Shown: positions 1 to 9,126, counted from the stretch's first letter. The stretch: DNA of 64,000 nucleotides from Sulfurisphaera ohwakuensis (GCF_009729055.1 NZ_CP045484.1:124001-188000); one strand, 5' to 3'. Numbers and translations: made by a program. The notes: generated by a model from the letters alone, not told the origin.

Positions 1-720
1 AACCACAGAAGGATAGAAAAGCGAATTAAATTTATCATCAATATTAGCAATAATCTCTCCTTCTCCGATTCTTTTACATACAATATTACAATATTTTTCG
101 ACTTTATCGTTCACAAAAAGAAAGGAATATTTAATACCCTTATACATTCCCCTAACTCTTCTATCATACAGATCCTTAGCAAGATTTAAGGAGATATCAT
201 AGTTCTTAATAGTTTCCGATATCCAATCTTTATCTTCATCAAAGCCTTGAAATGATTCAAGAAAATCAATAGTATCTTTAATGCCATAAATCACAAAATC
301 AATATCAGAATTTTCATGCGAAATTCCAGCTAATAAACTTCCAGTAATTCCAATATTCTTAATGTTCACGTAGTCATAAATTTCCAAGGCTAAACTTTCT
401 AATTTATTTTCACTTTTTCTAATTATTTTTCTCATTTTTTCCTCGGGTTTTAAGTGCTTTACTATCATAGACTTTCGTAATATAGGAAAAGACACATCAT
501 AACAAGGCTCATATATATACTCCTGATTAACTTTGAGTAGATTATGAACACCATAATATCTTAATACTCTTTCATACCCTTTCCAAATTCCTTTTCCAGT
601 GTATATATATTTTAAATAGGCATATATATAACCGAAAGGGTTAATATTAGAGTAAACAACGTAAATATTATTGTCTTTACTAATTATTAAGTCTTTATCA
701 AGGAAATAATCTCTTCCCAT
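1..720 (-). CDS. Predicted nucleotidyltransferase (partial, C-terminus off window)
   Basis: The minus strand is open from an ATG at 720 to the window edge (240 codons), so the 3' end is missing. Around residues 130-155 it reads NIGITGSLLAGISHENSDID, the G-S...D-x-D signature of the nucleotidyltransferase (pol beta) fold, followed by FVIYG. The roughly 125 residues before this resemble the archaeal family of predicted nucleotidyltransferases COG1665; the substrate is unknown. The start lies 34 bp inside the 3' end of the DUF1464 gene on the same strand, which suggests translational coupling in one operon. The fold call rests on the motif; the COG assignment is from memory. Confidence 0.75.
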   Translation of the reverse strand, partial: MGRDYFLDKDLIISKDNNIYVVYSNINPFGYIYAYLKYIYTGKGIWKGYERVLRYYGVHNLLKVNQEYIYEPCYDVSFPILRKSMIVKHLKPEEKMRKIIRKSENKLESLALEIYDYVNIKNIGITGSLLAGISHENSDIDFVIYGIKDTIDFLESFQGFDEDKDWISETIKNYDISLNLAKDLYDRRVRGMYKGIKYSFLFVNDKVEKYCNIVCKRIGEGEIIANIDDKFNSLFYPSVV

Positions 721-1595
721 CCCTTTAATCTCACATATGATATTGCTGTATTAGAGCTTTTTAACATATCTAAGTATTTCCTATAAATACCACCACCAAC
801 AGCATTAGCAATATATGCTGAGCCCACAGCAGCTTCCTTAAACTTAAATTCAAACTTCTTACCAAAATCTAACTCATATTTTCTTTTCCCAGAAACAATA
901 ATCGGAATGTCGAACTTAGTAGAGTACCATTCAGCTATCATTCTAATTAACTCTTTTCCTTTTTCCCAATTACCACTACTATATATTACATCCTTAGTTA
1001 TCTTAGCATATTTGTGTAAAAGATAAGCAACCTCACCATCTATGAAACCAGCAGAAGTAGGACCAGGTATAATGGTACCACCAAACCCATCAATAATTCT
1101 ACCATTGACAACAATAATAACAGCAGAAAAGTTACTTCCTACTTCTACTAAAACAAAACTGTCATATAAAGTCCTATAGAAAAATGCTGAAGCTACTTTG
1201 TCTGCAGTACCCATGTCTATTACGTTAATTTTTCTGTATATTGGAACACTATCAAGCTCTATAACACTTGGAAGTACAAATGCATTGTTTAACCACATAG
1301 AACTCCTTAAAAAATTCCTTAAGGGTCCTTCTTTTTTAGGATCAGCTAATGATAAAAGAAAAATTTCCCTTTCTGTTATCTTATTTACTTTATAGAAGGG
1401 TAAACCGTGTCCAGAAGGAACCGCTATTAATAATGGTCTAGTTCTCACTATTTCCCTAACTAACGAGAAAGCATAATGAGGAATTAAAGATGTGGGAACT
1501 TCTTTATATGATAGCAAAATACCTAATTCACTTACTTCGGCAATAGCAAATGTATTACTACCTGGATCTATTCCGATAAACTTCATTTTCTTCAA
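687..1595 (-). CDS. DUF1464 protein, ASKHA-type (butyrate kinase-like)
   Basis: The 302-residue protein begins with MKFIGIDPGSN, the phosphate-1 loop of the actin/sugar kinase/Hsp70 fold, has a second loop VEVGSNFSAVIIV near residue 150 and a glycine-rich GSAYIANAVGGG near residue 260. This pattern matches archaeal DUF1464 (COG2441), annotated as a predicted butyrate kinase without proven activity. ATG codons at residues 1 and 4 are both possible starts; the second puts the beta-strand at the very N-terminus, as usual. It overlaps the genes on both sides by 34-38 bp, so the three genes are probably translated together. The substrate cannot be read from the sequence. Confidence 0.8.
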   Translation of the reverse strand: MKKMKFIGIDPGSNTFAIAEVSELGILLSYKEVPTSLIPHYAFSLVREIVRTRPLLIAVPSGHGLPFYKVNKITEREIFLLSLADPKKEGPLRNFLRSSMWLNNAFVLPSVIELDSVPIYRKINVIDMGTADKVASAFFYRTLYDSFVLVEVGSNFSAVIIVVNGRIIDGFGGTIIPGPTSAGFIDGEVAYLLHKYAKITKDVIYSSGNWEKGKELIRMIAEWYSTKFDIPIIVSGKRKYELDFGKKFEFKFKEAAVGSAYIANAVGGGIYRKYLDMLKSSNTAISYVRLKGWEEIISLIKT

Positions 1596-2154
1596 TATAA
1601 ATTTCTACCATTAAATCACTTTTCTTAACGTTGTACTTAACCTCTTTACCAGTTATGGTGTCTTTAAGTAAATTTTCCGCGAATTTTTTGAAGAATTCAG
1701 TATTTTTCTCCTTATCAAACTTGTATATTACTATTTGTTTTTCTGGAGAAGAATACATATTAGCCTTCTCGCCCATTAAAAGTTGAGATATGAAATCTAA
1801 AATAGCAATAAGTCTACTTATTTTACCTTCTTCAGTAAAGGAAAGAGTAGAAATATAACTTGAAATCAATAAAGATAAATCCTTTGGAGTTACAGATTCA
1901 ATATTAATAAATAAAGCCTTAACAGAACGTAGATGCTTCAAAAGTAAATAGTTAAGTTGAAGGTAATTTAACTCGTCTTGTAACGATCTGTAAAGAGAGA
2001 TATATAATTCAACTGCTTTATTCGTAATATCATACACAGTTCTTCCTTCTTCGTCCGCTATACTTTTTAATTCATTATATAATAACTCTTTCATAAAGCA
2101 TGATTGCCTACTTTTTTCTTCTCGATTTGCTTTCATGTATACAATTGTATACAA
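1558..2154 (-). CDS. Conserved archaeal protein with ribbon-helix-helix-like N-terminus
   Basis: This is a 198-residue protein of unknown function. Residues about 15-55 (MKELLYNELKSIADEEGRTV followed by YDITNKAVELYISL) look like a CopG/ribbon-helix-helix segment: a basic strand, helix, tight turn and helix. The rest is helical with a charged beta-rich C-terminus (KYNVKKSDLMVEIYIEE). It overlaps the DUF1464 gene by 38 bp and follows the 221-residue gene by 14 bp, so it is the middle member of a tight operon. A DNA-binding role is only inferred from the first 40 residues; it could equally be a dimerisation segment. The first codons MYTIVYMK may be replaced by the second ATG (residue 7). Confidence 0.55.
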   Translation of the reverse strand: MYTIVYMKANREEKSRQSCFMKELLYNELKSIADEEGRTVYDITNKAVELYISLYRSLQDELNYLQLNYLLLKHLRSVKALFINIESVTPKDLSLLISSYISTLSFTEEGKISRLIAILDFISQLLMGEKANMYSSPEKQIVIYKFDKEKNTEFFKKFAENLLKDTITGKEVKYNVKKSDLMVEIYIEENEVYRNRSR

Positions 2155-2168
2155 ACTTATTTATAAAT

Positions 2169-2834
2169 TTAATCCTTAACTTCCAAAGTCAAAATAGAAA
2201 ATTGTCCACTTTCACTTACTTGGGTTTTAGTAACAGATATATTAATCTCTAATAAAACATCCCTTAAAGCTTGGGATACAAACTCTAGGAGATTTTTATC
2301 AGCGGGCTTAGTAGATATTTTACATATAATATTATCTCCAGAAGTAGAACAGTCTATATTACCAAGAAAAAAGGAAATAAAAGGTAAAAAAGAAATAAGT
2401 TTTTCTATCTCATTAGAATTATGTTTATTTATTCCCGCTAGTTTTACCCATCTTAAGTAGTCTTTTCCAGAAGCTATTATAAAAGAATAAAGCATATCTT
2501 TAGCTTCATCATCTTTTTGAAGATACCTATTTATTATTAAACGTGCAAGGCTTGATACAAACAATTTCGTAGAAGCGTAAGAATAATAAATTCTTGAAAG
2601 ATTATATAAATCATCCCATGAGTTTTGGGTTTTTAATATTCTCTCTATCTCGGAAAAAATATTATGTAAGACGTTATCTACACTCTCATCTATATTCTTA
2701 TATCCATTAGAAGTAAAAAATGAAGATAATTTCCATTTTATAAGATTTTCAATATTATTTAGAAGTTGTGCATTTTCTTCAGACATAGGATGAACTACTT
2801 TTTTACCTTTCTTCTTCTCCTCTTTTTTTGTCAC
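2169..2834 (-). CDS. Hypothetical protein, first gene of DUF1464 operon
   Basis: The 221-residue protein has a very basic N-terminal tail (MTKKEEKKKGKKVVHP), then a mostly helical body and a beta-rich last 50 residues ending TLEVKD. I do not recognise a family. It has no signal peptide, no membrane helix and no cysteine cluster apart from two isolated cysteines (NIDCSTSGDNIICK). It is 14 bp upstream of the RHH-like gene and is the promoter-proximal gene of the three-gene operon. Codon use and A/T content resemble the neighbours, so it is probably a real lineage-specific gene and not a transferred one. The second methionine (residue 17) is an alternative start. Confidence 0.5.
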   Translation of the reverse strand: MTKKEEKKKGKKVVHPMSEENAQLLNNIENLIKWKLSSFFTSNGYKNIDESVDNVLHNIFSEIERILKTQNSWDDLYNLSRIYYSYASTKLFVSSLARLIINRYLQKDDEAKDMLYSFIIASGKDYLRWVKLAGINKHNSNEIEKLISFLPFISFFLGNIDCSTSGDNIICKISTKPADKNLLEFVSQALRDVLLEINISVTKTQVSESGQFSILTLEVKD

Positions 2835-2869
2835 ACTTACTAAAACAAGTTAAAGGTTAAAATATTATT

Positions 2870-2926
2870 TCATCAGTGGCTGCCCACAAGCTGTCACATT
2901 TCCATTCGGCTCTTTGTCATCATAAT
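2870..2926 (-). ncRNA. Candidate C/D box guide sRNA downstream of tRNA-iMet
   Basis: On the minus strand a C box ATGATGA (2923-2917) and a D box CTGA (2876-2873) are 40 nt apart, the usual archaeal C/D sRNA span. Between them a weak D' (CCGA) and C' (TGTGACA) can be placed. The D guide would read GCTTGTGGGCAGCCA. The element starts about 10 nt after the 3' end of the intron-containing initiator tRNA on the same strand, so it could be released from a tRNA-sRNA transcript. Internal boxes are imperfect and no target was checked. Confidence 0.4.
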
Positions 2927-2935
2927 GGGGGCGGG

Positions 2936-3034
<99 letters not shown>

Positions 3035-3174
3035 ACTCAATCCCGCCGTGTTTATTTATATTAATTAGACGTAATAAAGCTTTCTATTTATAACCCATTT
3101 TTGTGTCCTATATATGACACACGTTAAAGAATATAAGAGATAGCTTTAAATGTCGTTTTGTAGTAATATTTTAT

Positions 3175-3250
<76 letters not shown>

Positions 3251-3412
3251 CTGGCGGGCATGCCCCCATCCCTTTATATAACTTTCTATTATTTTATATA
3301 AAGGATCTACAAATTAATATCCTTATTTATCACTTTAATCTTTCTCTGTTAAGTAAACATATTCTTCTTAGTATCTTTTTACATAGAAAAATCTTTCTAT
3401 TCTTTCGAATGA
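3251..3412 (-). pseudogene. Decayed SSV-type integrase N-terminal fragment, int(N), at tRNA-Asp
   Basis: Reading the minus strand in the single frame whose codons start at 3307+3k gives EEYVYLTEKD, then five codons later FVDPLYKIIESYIKG, with in-frame stops at 3370, 3337, 3325 and 3316. This aligns without gaps over about 33 residues to the intact int(N) at tRNA-Ala (YYVYKIEKD...YIGPLDKIIEKYLEIG). The fragment runs antisense into the tRNA 3' end, exactly as SSV-type int(N) does. The conserved spacing in one frame despite four stops argues for real descent, not chance. The remainder of the element that brought it is gone. An alternative is random similarity in A/T-rich DNA, which I consider unlikely. 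Confidence 0.6.
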
Positions 3413-3548
3413 GATATATAAATTCTTATCATAAGATAAACTTTAGACTAAATAAAAAGGAATGTATATATGTTCTTTCTATGACATAATATTGATGAGT
3501 TTCAATAGGAGTTGCAATTCTTTATAGTTGTCTTCACTCTTTATATTT

Positions 3549-4250
3549 ATGCTATGTATTCATGTAAGTAACGTAGAAAAAAGATATGGTAATTTGATAG
3601 CATTAAACGGAATTTCCTTTGATATAAACTGTAATGAAAAATGGGCGTTACTGGGGCCTAATGGTGCTGGTAAAAGTACTTTATTAAAAATTTTGGCTGG
3701 ATTAATAAGACCAGATAAAGGAGAAGTGAAGATTATGGACAAAGATCCATCTTCGGTAGAAATAAAGAAAATTCTTGGATATCTACCGGAAGATGCTGAC
3801 CCTTTCCCCGGGCTTTCTGTTATAGATAATTTGAAATTTGTAGCCTCATTAAGAAATGTTGATGAAAACAAAATATACGACCTATTAGATGTATTAGATC
3901 TGCGCCATTACATCAATTATAAGGCTTCTACATTATCTAGAGGGAATAAACAAAAATTAGCTATTGCTATGGCTATTCTGCATGAACCTAATATTATTCT
4001 ACTAGATGAGCCTTTGAATTACCTTGATATTCCAACCCAAGAGACTGTAATAGAACTACTAAAGAAAATGAATACTTTACTGGTTTCAACTCATATACTT
4101 TCAGTCGCAGATAAATTAGCAACAAAAGTATTGATTATTTCAAATGGTATTATCAGATGGATGGGAGATTTCGTTGAGCTTAAGAAAATGGCTAATGGGA
4201 ACGAACCTATTGAACATATTATAGCTAAGCTAATTAAAGGATATTATTAG
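3549..4250 (+). CDS. ABC transporter ATP-binding protein (orphan)
   Basis: A single ABC ATPase domain of about 233 residues: Walker A GPNGAGKST (residues 36-44 from the ATG at 3549), Q-loop region YLPEDADPFPGL, signature LSRGN, Walker B IILLDEP, D-loop NYLD and H-loop STH. The signature deviates from LSGGQ in the way often seen in ABC-2 type exporters. I chose the ATG at 3549 over the upstream TTG at 3528 because the protein then begins MLCIHVSNVEKRYG, the usual first strand of the fold. No permease gene is adjacent: the next gene is a GNAT. It probably partners a membrane protein encoded elsewhere. The transported substrate is unknown. Confidence 0.85.
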   Translation: MLCIHVSNVEKRYGNLIALNGISFDINCNEKWALLGPNGAGKSTLLKILAGLIRPDKGEVKIMDKDPSSVEIKKILGYLPEDADPFPGLSVIDNLKFVASLRNVDENKIYDLLDVLDLRHYINYKASTLSRGNKQKLAIAMAILHEPNIILLDEPLNYLDIPTQETVIELLKKMNTLLVSTHILSVADKLATKVLIISNGIIRWMGDFVELKKMANGNEPIEHIIAKLIKGYY

Positions 4251-4311
4251 TTCATAAGAAAAGTTTTTTAAGTATAAGAGAAAGCATAAAATTGTAAAAG
4301 GAAAAGAGAAT

Positions 4312-4755
4312 ATGAGTATTGAAGAACTAATAACTTCTTCTCTTTCTAAATATGATAGCTATTATGCATTAAAAAATGCTAAATCCTCAAAAATTTTAAT
4401 ACAAAAATATAACGGAAAGGAAATAGGATTTGCAGAACTCAAAAAATATAAAAATATTGGGGCAATATTCTATGTAGGTATCTTACCAGAATACAGAGGT
4501 AAAGGTTTTGGAAAAGAATTAATAAAAAAAGCTGAAGAGATATTTAAAAGAAAAAATGTTGATATTATAGTAGCTTCAACAAAAAGTGATAATATTGCTG
4601 CAATTAAACTGTTTAAGAGTTTGGATTATACCATATTTAATAAAAAATATGTAAAGAATAAGATCATTGAGTTATTGGACGCGTATGAAGATGATACTAT
4701 TGTTTGCAAAGAATTAAATGAAAACATAGAATGTGGAAAGATAATATTTAAGTAA
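4312..4755 (+). CDS. GNAT family N-acetyltransferase
   Basis: The 147-residue protein has the GNAT motif A: strand IFYVGILPEYRGKGFGKELI (residues 52-71), where R62-G-K-G-F-G67 forms the acetyl-CoA pyrophosphate loop, followed by the motif B strand DIIVASTKSDNIAAIKLFKS. It is a transferase that moves an acetyl group to an amine; the acceptor is unknown and it is not the RimI/Ard1 type by length or C-terminus. The end overlaps the convergent CbiZ-like gene by 8 bp. It lies 61 bp downstream of the ABC ATPase with an A/T-rich spacer, so it may have its own promoter. Confidence 0.8.
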   Translation: MSIEELITSSLSKYDSYYALKNAKSSKILIQKYNGKEIGFAELKKYKNIGAIFYVGILPEYRGKGFGKELIKKAEEIFKRKNVDIIVASTKSDNIAAIKLFKSLDYTIFNKKYVKNKIIELLDAYEDDTIVCKELNENIECGKIIFK

Positions 4756-5278
4756 GTAATTCCTTTATTTTTTCTCGTATAATCCTAGCTATTCTCTTTC
4801 CTAATTCTGTTGAAGGACCTGAAAAATATTCATTGCCTGCAAGACTACCTACAGCAACTGCATCACTTGCAGTGCCAGTATATGGAAGGGATAAGTCTCT
4901 TAGCGCACCACATTTTGCTTCTGTAATAGTTCTTACCAGATCAACTAACCCATTAATGTTTAGGCTAAAGTCTAAAAATGCACCGACATTTATAGTACAA
5001 CCCGCATCTTCTCCACTTTCGCCTATTCCAACACTAAGGAAAATTTTTATTTTTCCATCATATTTTTCAAAAATAAACTTCTCTGATGCAGTCATAAAAG
5101 CTACACTATTTTCATTTACATATTGCATAATATCACTCCACGGGTTAGTATTACAGTAATTCTTATCTACTATCACTAAAACTATATTATCAACATAACT
5201 TATTCCTTCTGGATATAATGTTGACGAAAGAGTAATGTATTGTTTGTCTAAAGAATATCTTAGTACTTTTTTAATCAC
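4748..5278 (-). CDS. cbiZ: Adenosylcobinamide amidohydrolase-like protein (CbiZ family)
   Basis: The 176-residue protein shows the pattern of the CbiZ/DUF105 family (COG1865): INVGAFLDFSLNINGLVDLV, TEAKCGALRDLSLPYTGTASD near residues 120-140, and an STELGKRIARIIREKI helix at the C-terminus. Archaeal CbiZ cleaves adenosylcobinamide to adenosylcobyric acid so that salvaged corrinoids can enter B12 synthesis. The enzyme is cytoplasmic, and no signal peptide is seen. No other cobalamin gene is adjacent. Family call is from motif memory; loss of the active residues cannot be excluded, since the characteristic TGT-x-D stretch appears as TGTASD. Confidence 0.75.
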   Translation of the reverse strand: MIKKVLRYSLDKQYITLSSTLYPEGISYVDNIVLVIVDKNYCNTNPWSDIMQYVNENSVAFMTASEKFIFEKYDGKIKIFLSVGIGESGEDAGCTINVGAFLDFSLNINGLVDLVRTITEAKCGALRDLSLPYTGTASDAVAVGSLAGNEYFSGPSTELGKRIARIIREKIKELLT

Positions 5279-5401
5279 AGCAATGTCTTAATTCAAACTT
5301 AAATAAAACATTTCAATAAAATAAATTCTGAAGCAAGCTAGGATAATAGAGTTATTAGACATGAAAAACGTTTTTAATTTACTAATGCATATGTTATACT
5401 T

Positions 5402-5485
5402 GCCGGGGTGCCCGAGCGGTCTAAGGGGGCGGCCTGGAGAGCCGTTGGGGGTTTCCCCGCGCGGGTTCAAGTCCCGCCCCCGGCG
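5402..5485 (+). tRNA. tRNA-Ser(GGA)
   Basis: A class II tRNA with a long variable arm: acceptor GCCGGGG/CCCCGGC, discriminator G, anticodon loop CTGGAGA (anticodon GGA), variable arm TTGGGGGTTTCCCCGCG and T arm CGGG-TTCAAGT-CCCG. No intron. Short open frames on both strands here are translations of the tRNA. I looked for an integrase remnant downstream and saw none. Confidence 0.92.
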
Positions 5486-5852
5486 TACTAAATCTTGTTT
5501 ATACCCCTATATTATTCTTTATATGAAAATGTATAGAATATGTTACATATAACACACTATTTATTGTCAAAGTACTCCTTATTCCTACGATCATATATCA
5601 TTTTTCCCTTTCTTGTTTCATAGTTTGTAGTGAAATAACAATTATAAAAATTTTAAAATATTTAGATTTCTATATGTATTAAACCAAGACGTAACATAAC
5701 ATATAATTTAGTCGATTTATAATGAAGCTTTTTTCTTACTCTTCAAAGAAATCATTAATAACTTTTCTAACCTTACGATATATCTTAAATGTTTTCTCAA
5801 GGAGTGAAAAATGTTTATCCTTTAAAACTATTTTTAATTTATTATAGCAGTT
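5486..5852. other. Intergenic region, no gene seen
   Basis: This 367-bp A/T-rich stretch between tRNA-Ser and the insertion sequence holds no open frame with coding character on either strand. It contains no tRNA-derived repeat and no integrase-like residues. A T-rich run at 5640-5660 is unremarkable. Confidence 0.6.
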
Positions 5853-5870
5853 CCCTAGACCCCAATTTCA
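5853..5870 (+). repeat. Left terminal inverted repeat of IS
   Basis: CCCTAGACCCCAATTTCA; the reverse complement of the right end differs at one position. It lies just beyond the transposase stop. Confidence 0.8.
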
Positions 5871-6885
5871 TCACCCCGAAAATAATTCAAGAGAGTTAAA
5901 AAGTGAATAAAATAATTTAACTAAATATTCTTGCAAAATAGTAATATTATCTTGTAAGAGCAAGATGGTTAGGAGTAAGCGGAAGTCTTCTTTGCTCGTT
6001 GTCCCCTTGAGGAGCAAGTATAGTGTATAGATTAACATTGCTAGGAGGAAGATGAATAATCGGAATAGCCAACTCCTTGATGAGGTAAAGATTAGGAAAG
6101 ATTTGATTAACTTGTATGATGTTTCTATTGGTGTCCTAACCTTGTTATACCATTTTACAATAATACTCCTATTTACGTCTAGGTTTGTCCCCTTTGCCAA
6201 GTACTCCTTTTCCCTACCGTGATGTATTATTAGCCTAAAGGTTGCCTTCTTAGCATTTGACTTTGCAGTATAATCACCATCGAAGTTTCCATGTATTCCA
6301 ACCTTTTCCATGGCTACTCCAATGATGAAGTTAAACCTTGATAAGTAGTTGATCACGTCTACTGAATAGTATCCGGCATCTAGTGTTACTAGTTCTATTT
6401 CTAGGCCTAATGCTGGTATTTGTTGTATTGGGTTTTCAACTATCTCTAGCCTAGTCATTCTATGCGTGTGAATGCTAGTATTAGTGTTTTTTTCTTTACT
6501 CTTGTTGTTGCTGTTGCGTAACTCCATGCGTAACCTTTTTCTGAGCCGCTTAGTCCTTCTACTGGTTTTCCCTTGTATTTTACTGACGTTAGTCTATTGA
6601 TATTTTTACACGTTTTCTTCCGCCTAGTTCCTTAATGGAGGTTGTTTTGATCATGTTTAGCATTTGTTCTATTACTTGTGGTTGTTCTTCCACGTAGTTT
6701 CTTACTGTTTGTGGTGAGATGCCAAATTCTTTTGCCTTGTTTTCTACTGAATCTTTTGTTAGTGCTGCTGTTACAAGTGTTTTCTTGACTTCTTCTGCCT
6801 TTCTTCCCTTGAAGTTTATGATGGAAAATAATTTTTCCTTGATTTGTGCAAGTGTTTTTGGGTGGATGGAGTCTGGTATTATCAA
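5871..6885 (-). pseudogene. Frameshifted DDE transposase
   Basis: Three frames join into one transposase. The first 98 codons (6885-6589) carry a resolvase-like HTH segment (AKEFGISPQTVRNYVEE) and end KRVKISID just at the first catalytic aspartate. The next frame continues LTSVKYKGKPVEGLSGSEKG to about 6470. The third (ORF to 5871) resumes MTRLEIVENP, then LVTLDAGYYS (second aspartate) and KWYNKVRTPIETSYKLIK (catalytic glutamate with Y/R/K context). Thus there are two frameshifts, near 6590 and near 6470. The C-terminal hydrophobic helices are typical of this group. No active protein can be made without frameshifting. Confidence 0.85.
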
Positions 6886-6992
6886 GTTTGTTCCCCTAAA
6901 GTAATACCAGACTACATCTACCTTAACTTTTTCTCTAATTACAAATTTTCAAGATAATAGATAATTATTCCTTGTAATTATTTTTTGTAAAA

Positions 6993-7010
6993 TGAATTTG
7001 GGGTCTAGGG
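6993..7010 (-). repeat. Right terminal inverted repeat of IS
   Basis: TGAATTTGGGGTCTAGGG, complementary to the left end with one mismatch. It lies about 110 bp upstream of the transposase start. Confidence 0.8.
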
Positions 7011-7481
7011 TCTAAGAAATGGAATAGCAAATAATAATGTAGTCCAATGTTTGCGGAAAACAAGCTTATATTATTAATTTTTTTATAATTAACCAGGATA
7101 TCTACCATAGAAACTAGTAGCGGGAAATAATTATTGTAATTAACTACAGTTTTTAAATAATAGCTATGCAGTGAAAGAAAATTTAATATAACAATGTCAT
7201 CCAGATTATGGCATAAATATCAATAGAGTATCTCCATATTTCATAGAATTCCTTCATACAAAATATATGATATACCTCTTTATATATCTTACAAAGAGAA
7301 GATACTGGCAAAATGATTTGTCTTCTATTTTATAGAATTAAAATCAAAAATCTTTCACCAAATTTACAACTTTAGTTATAAATATAAGAATTAATTTAAT
7401 ATTATAATAATTAAAATACCATTAGCCAAAAACCATATATTAAATAGAATAAAAAGGCAAAAGGCTAATAAGTTGTAGCTT
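7011..7481. other. Intergenic region, no gene seen
   Basis: This 471-bp A/T-rich stretch lies between the IS and the stop of rpsJ. No open frame of coding character, tRNA or repeat was found. It follows the end of the ribosomal gene cluster and would contain its terminator; T-runs on the minus strand near 7460-7380 could serve. Confidence 0.5.
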
Positions 7482-7790
7482 TTATATTAATTCTATCTCT
7501 ATGTATACATCATCTGGTACTCTTACTCTCATTAATTGTCTCATGACTCTCTCATCAGATGCAATATCAATTATTCTTTTATGTATTTTCATTTCCCAAT
7601 GCTCCCATTTTTTCTTTCCTTCTCCGTGTGGTAATCTCATTACTGGAACTTCCATTCTTGAAGTCGGTAATGGAATAGGTCCACTTATTTCGACTCCAGT
7701 TTTTTGAGCCAAAGTTTTTATTTGATTCACTACAAAGTTTAAATTCTCTATATTAGTACTCCAAAGTCTAATTCTCGCCTTAGTAGGCAT
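7482..7790 (-). CDS. rpsJ: Ribosomal protein uS10
   Basis: A 102-residue protein with the S10 pattern: [21 protein letters not shown], then GPIPLPT and the RMPHGEG-type loop [22 protein letters not shown]. It is a component of the 30S head that also binds NusB/NusA-type factors in bacteria. The length is normal for archaea. It follows the EF-1A gene by 28 bp, the universal tuf-rpsJ order of archaea, and is probably co-transcribed with it. Confidence 0.97.
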   Translation of the reverse strand: MPTKARIRLWSTNIENLNFVVNQIKTLAQKTGVEISGPIPLPTSRMEVPVMRLPHGEGKKKWEHWEMKIHKRIIDIASDERVMRQLMRVRVPDDVYIEIELI

Positions 7791-7818
7791 AAAATCACCA
7801 TATAAAAAATATAAAATC

Positions 7819-9126
7819 TTATTTAATTTCTACCTTCTTTGGCTTTACATCAATAACTACTCCTACTCCCACTGTTTTACCCATATCTCTCATAGCAAAC
7901 CTTCCTAGCGCTGGGAATTCTCTAAATTTCTCAACAACTAACTCTTTTATAGGCTTCATTTTTACTATTGCTGAATCACCAGACTTTAAGAATTGTGGGT
8001 TCTTTTCAACCTCTTTACCGGTCTTTGGATCAATCTTTGAAGTAAGTTCTGTTATTCTACAAGCTACACTAGCTGTGTGTATATGAACTACTGGAGTATA
8101 ACCTACACTAACAGCTGTTGGATGCCATATTACTATTATTTGTGCCGTAAATTCGTCAGCAACAGTAGGTGGAACATTTAAGCTACCAGCAACATCTCCT
8201 CTTTTGATATCTTTCTTTTCAACGCCTCTAACGTTGAATCCAATATTATCTCCAGGTTCTGCTTTTTCAATTTTTGTATGATGAGTTTCAATAGATCTAA
8301 CTTCACCAACTTTTCCTACTGGCATAAATACTACTTTATCACCTACTTTAAGGACACCAGTTTCTACTCTACCTACTGGGACTACACCTACGCCAGAAAT
8401 TGAGTATACTTCTTGAATTGGTATTCTTAATGGTTTATCAACTGGTTTTGGTGGTATCTCTAGTTGATCTAAATATTCTTCTAATGTTGGACCAGTATAC
8501 CATTTCATATTTTCAGATCTCTGTGTTATATTTTCACCAGTTGGTGCAACTACTGGTACAAACTTAACTTTGTTCATATCAAATCCAAAGCTTTTCATAA
8601 ACTTACCTACTTGGTCTACAATTTCTTTGTATCTCTTTTCATCATAAGGTGGATCAGTTAGATCCATCTTATTTACAGCCACTATTACTTGATTAATTCC
8701 CATTGTTTTTGCTAGTATTATATGCTCTCTTGTCTGTCCTTCAGCACTCATTCCAGCTTCATATTCACCTTTCTTGGCTGAAACTACTAGTATAGCAGCA
8801 TCAGCTTGGCTTGCACCAGTTATCATGTTCTTTACGAAGTCTCTATGACCGGGTGCATCAATAATTGTAAAGAAGAACTTCTTTGTTTCGAATCTCATAA
8901 AGGTTAAGTTTATCGTTACACCTCTTTCTCTTTCTTCTTTTAATCTATCTAGTAAGAAGGCATATTTCTCTGATTCTTTACCTAGTTTCTTTGCAGCTTC
9001 TTCTGCCTCTTTTATTGTTTTTTCATCTAGAAAACCTCTATCCATCAAAAGTCTTCCAACTAAGGTGCTTTTACCATGGTCTACATGTCCTATAACAATT
9101 AAATTAAGGTGTGGCTTTTGTGACAT
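7819..9126 (-). CDS. tuf: Elongation factor 1-alpha (aEF1A)
   Basis: A 435-residue GTPase that delivers aminoacyl-tRNA to the ribosome. G1 GHVDHGKS (residues 13-20), switch [10 protein letters not shown]3 DAPGHRDF, G4 NKMD and G5 SAK-like VVAP motifs are all present, followed by two beta-barrel domains and the C-terminal [13 protein letters not shown] strand. The length is typical for crenarchaea. It lies between rpsG and rpsJ in the classic str-type order. In Sulfolobales aEF1A is among the most expressed genes; the codon use here (AGA, GGT, CCA rich) fits that. Confidence 0.98.
   Translation of the reverse strand: MSQKPHLNLIVIGHVDHGKSTLVGRLLMDRGFLDEKTIKEAEEAAKKLGKESEKYAFLLDRLKEERERGVTINLTFMRFETKKFFFTIIDAPGHRDFVKNMITGASQADAAILVVSAKKGEYEAGMSAEGQTREHIILAKTMGINQVIVAVNKMDLTDPPYDEKRYKEIVDQVGKFMKSFGFDMNKVKFVPVVAPTGENITQRSENMKWYTGPTLEEYLDQLEIPPKPVDKPLRIPIQEVYSISGVGVVPVGRVETGVLKVGDKVVFMPVGKVGEVRSIETHHTKIEKAEPGDNIGFNVRGVEKKDIKRGDVAGSLNVPPTVADEFTAQIIVIWHPTAVSVGYTPVVHIHTASVACRITELTSKIDPKTGKEVEKNPQFLKSGDSAIVKMKPIKELVVEKFREFPALGRFAMRDMGKTVGVGVVIDVKPKKVEIK

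Larger units (their letters stand above)
5853..7010 (-). mobile_element. Insertion sequence with DDE transposase, inactivated
   Basis: An element of about 1,158 bp is delimited by terminal inverted repeats, CCCTAGACCCCAATTTCA at 5853-5870 and TGAATTTGGGGTCTAGGG at 6993-7010 (17 of 18 complementary). It holds one transposase reading frame split by frameshifts. The transposase motifs resemble the ISH3/IS4-like DDE families of Sulfolobales. I see no clear target duplication in the 10 bp flanks. Because the ends are nearly intact, it could still be moved in trans. Confidence 0.8.

Noticed and set aside
5288-5552. Short frames on both strands over tRNA-Ser
   Set aside because: Both are translations of the tRNA and its flanks.
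5486-5852. Search for an integrase remnant after tRNA-Ser like those at the Asp, Ala and Arg genes
   Set aside because: No frame on the minus strand shows the YVYK...IGPL...EYL pattern.
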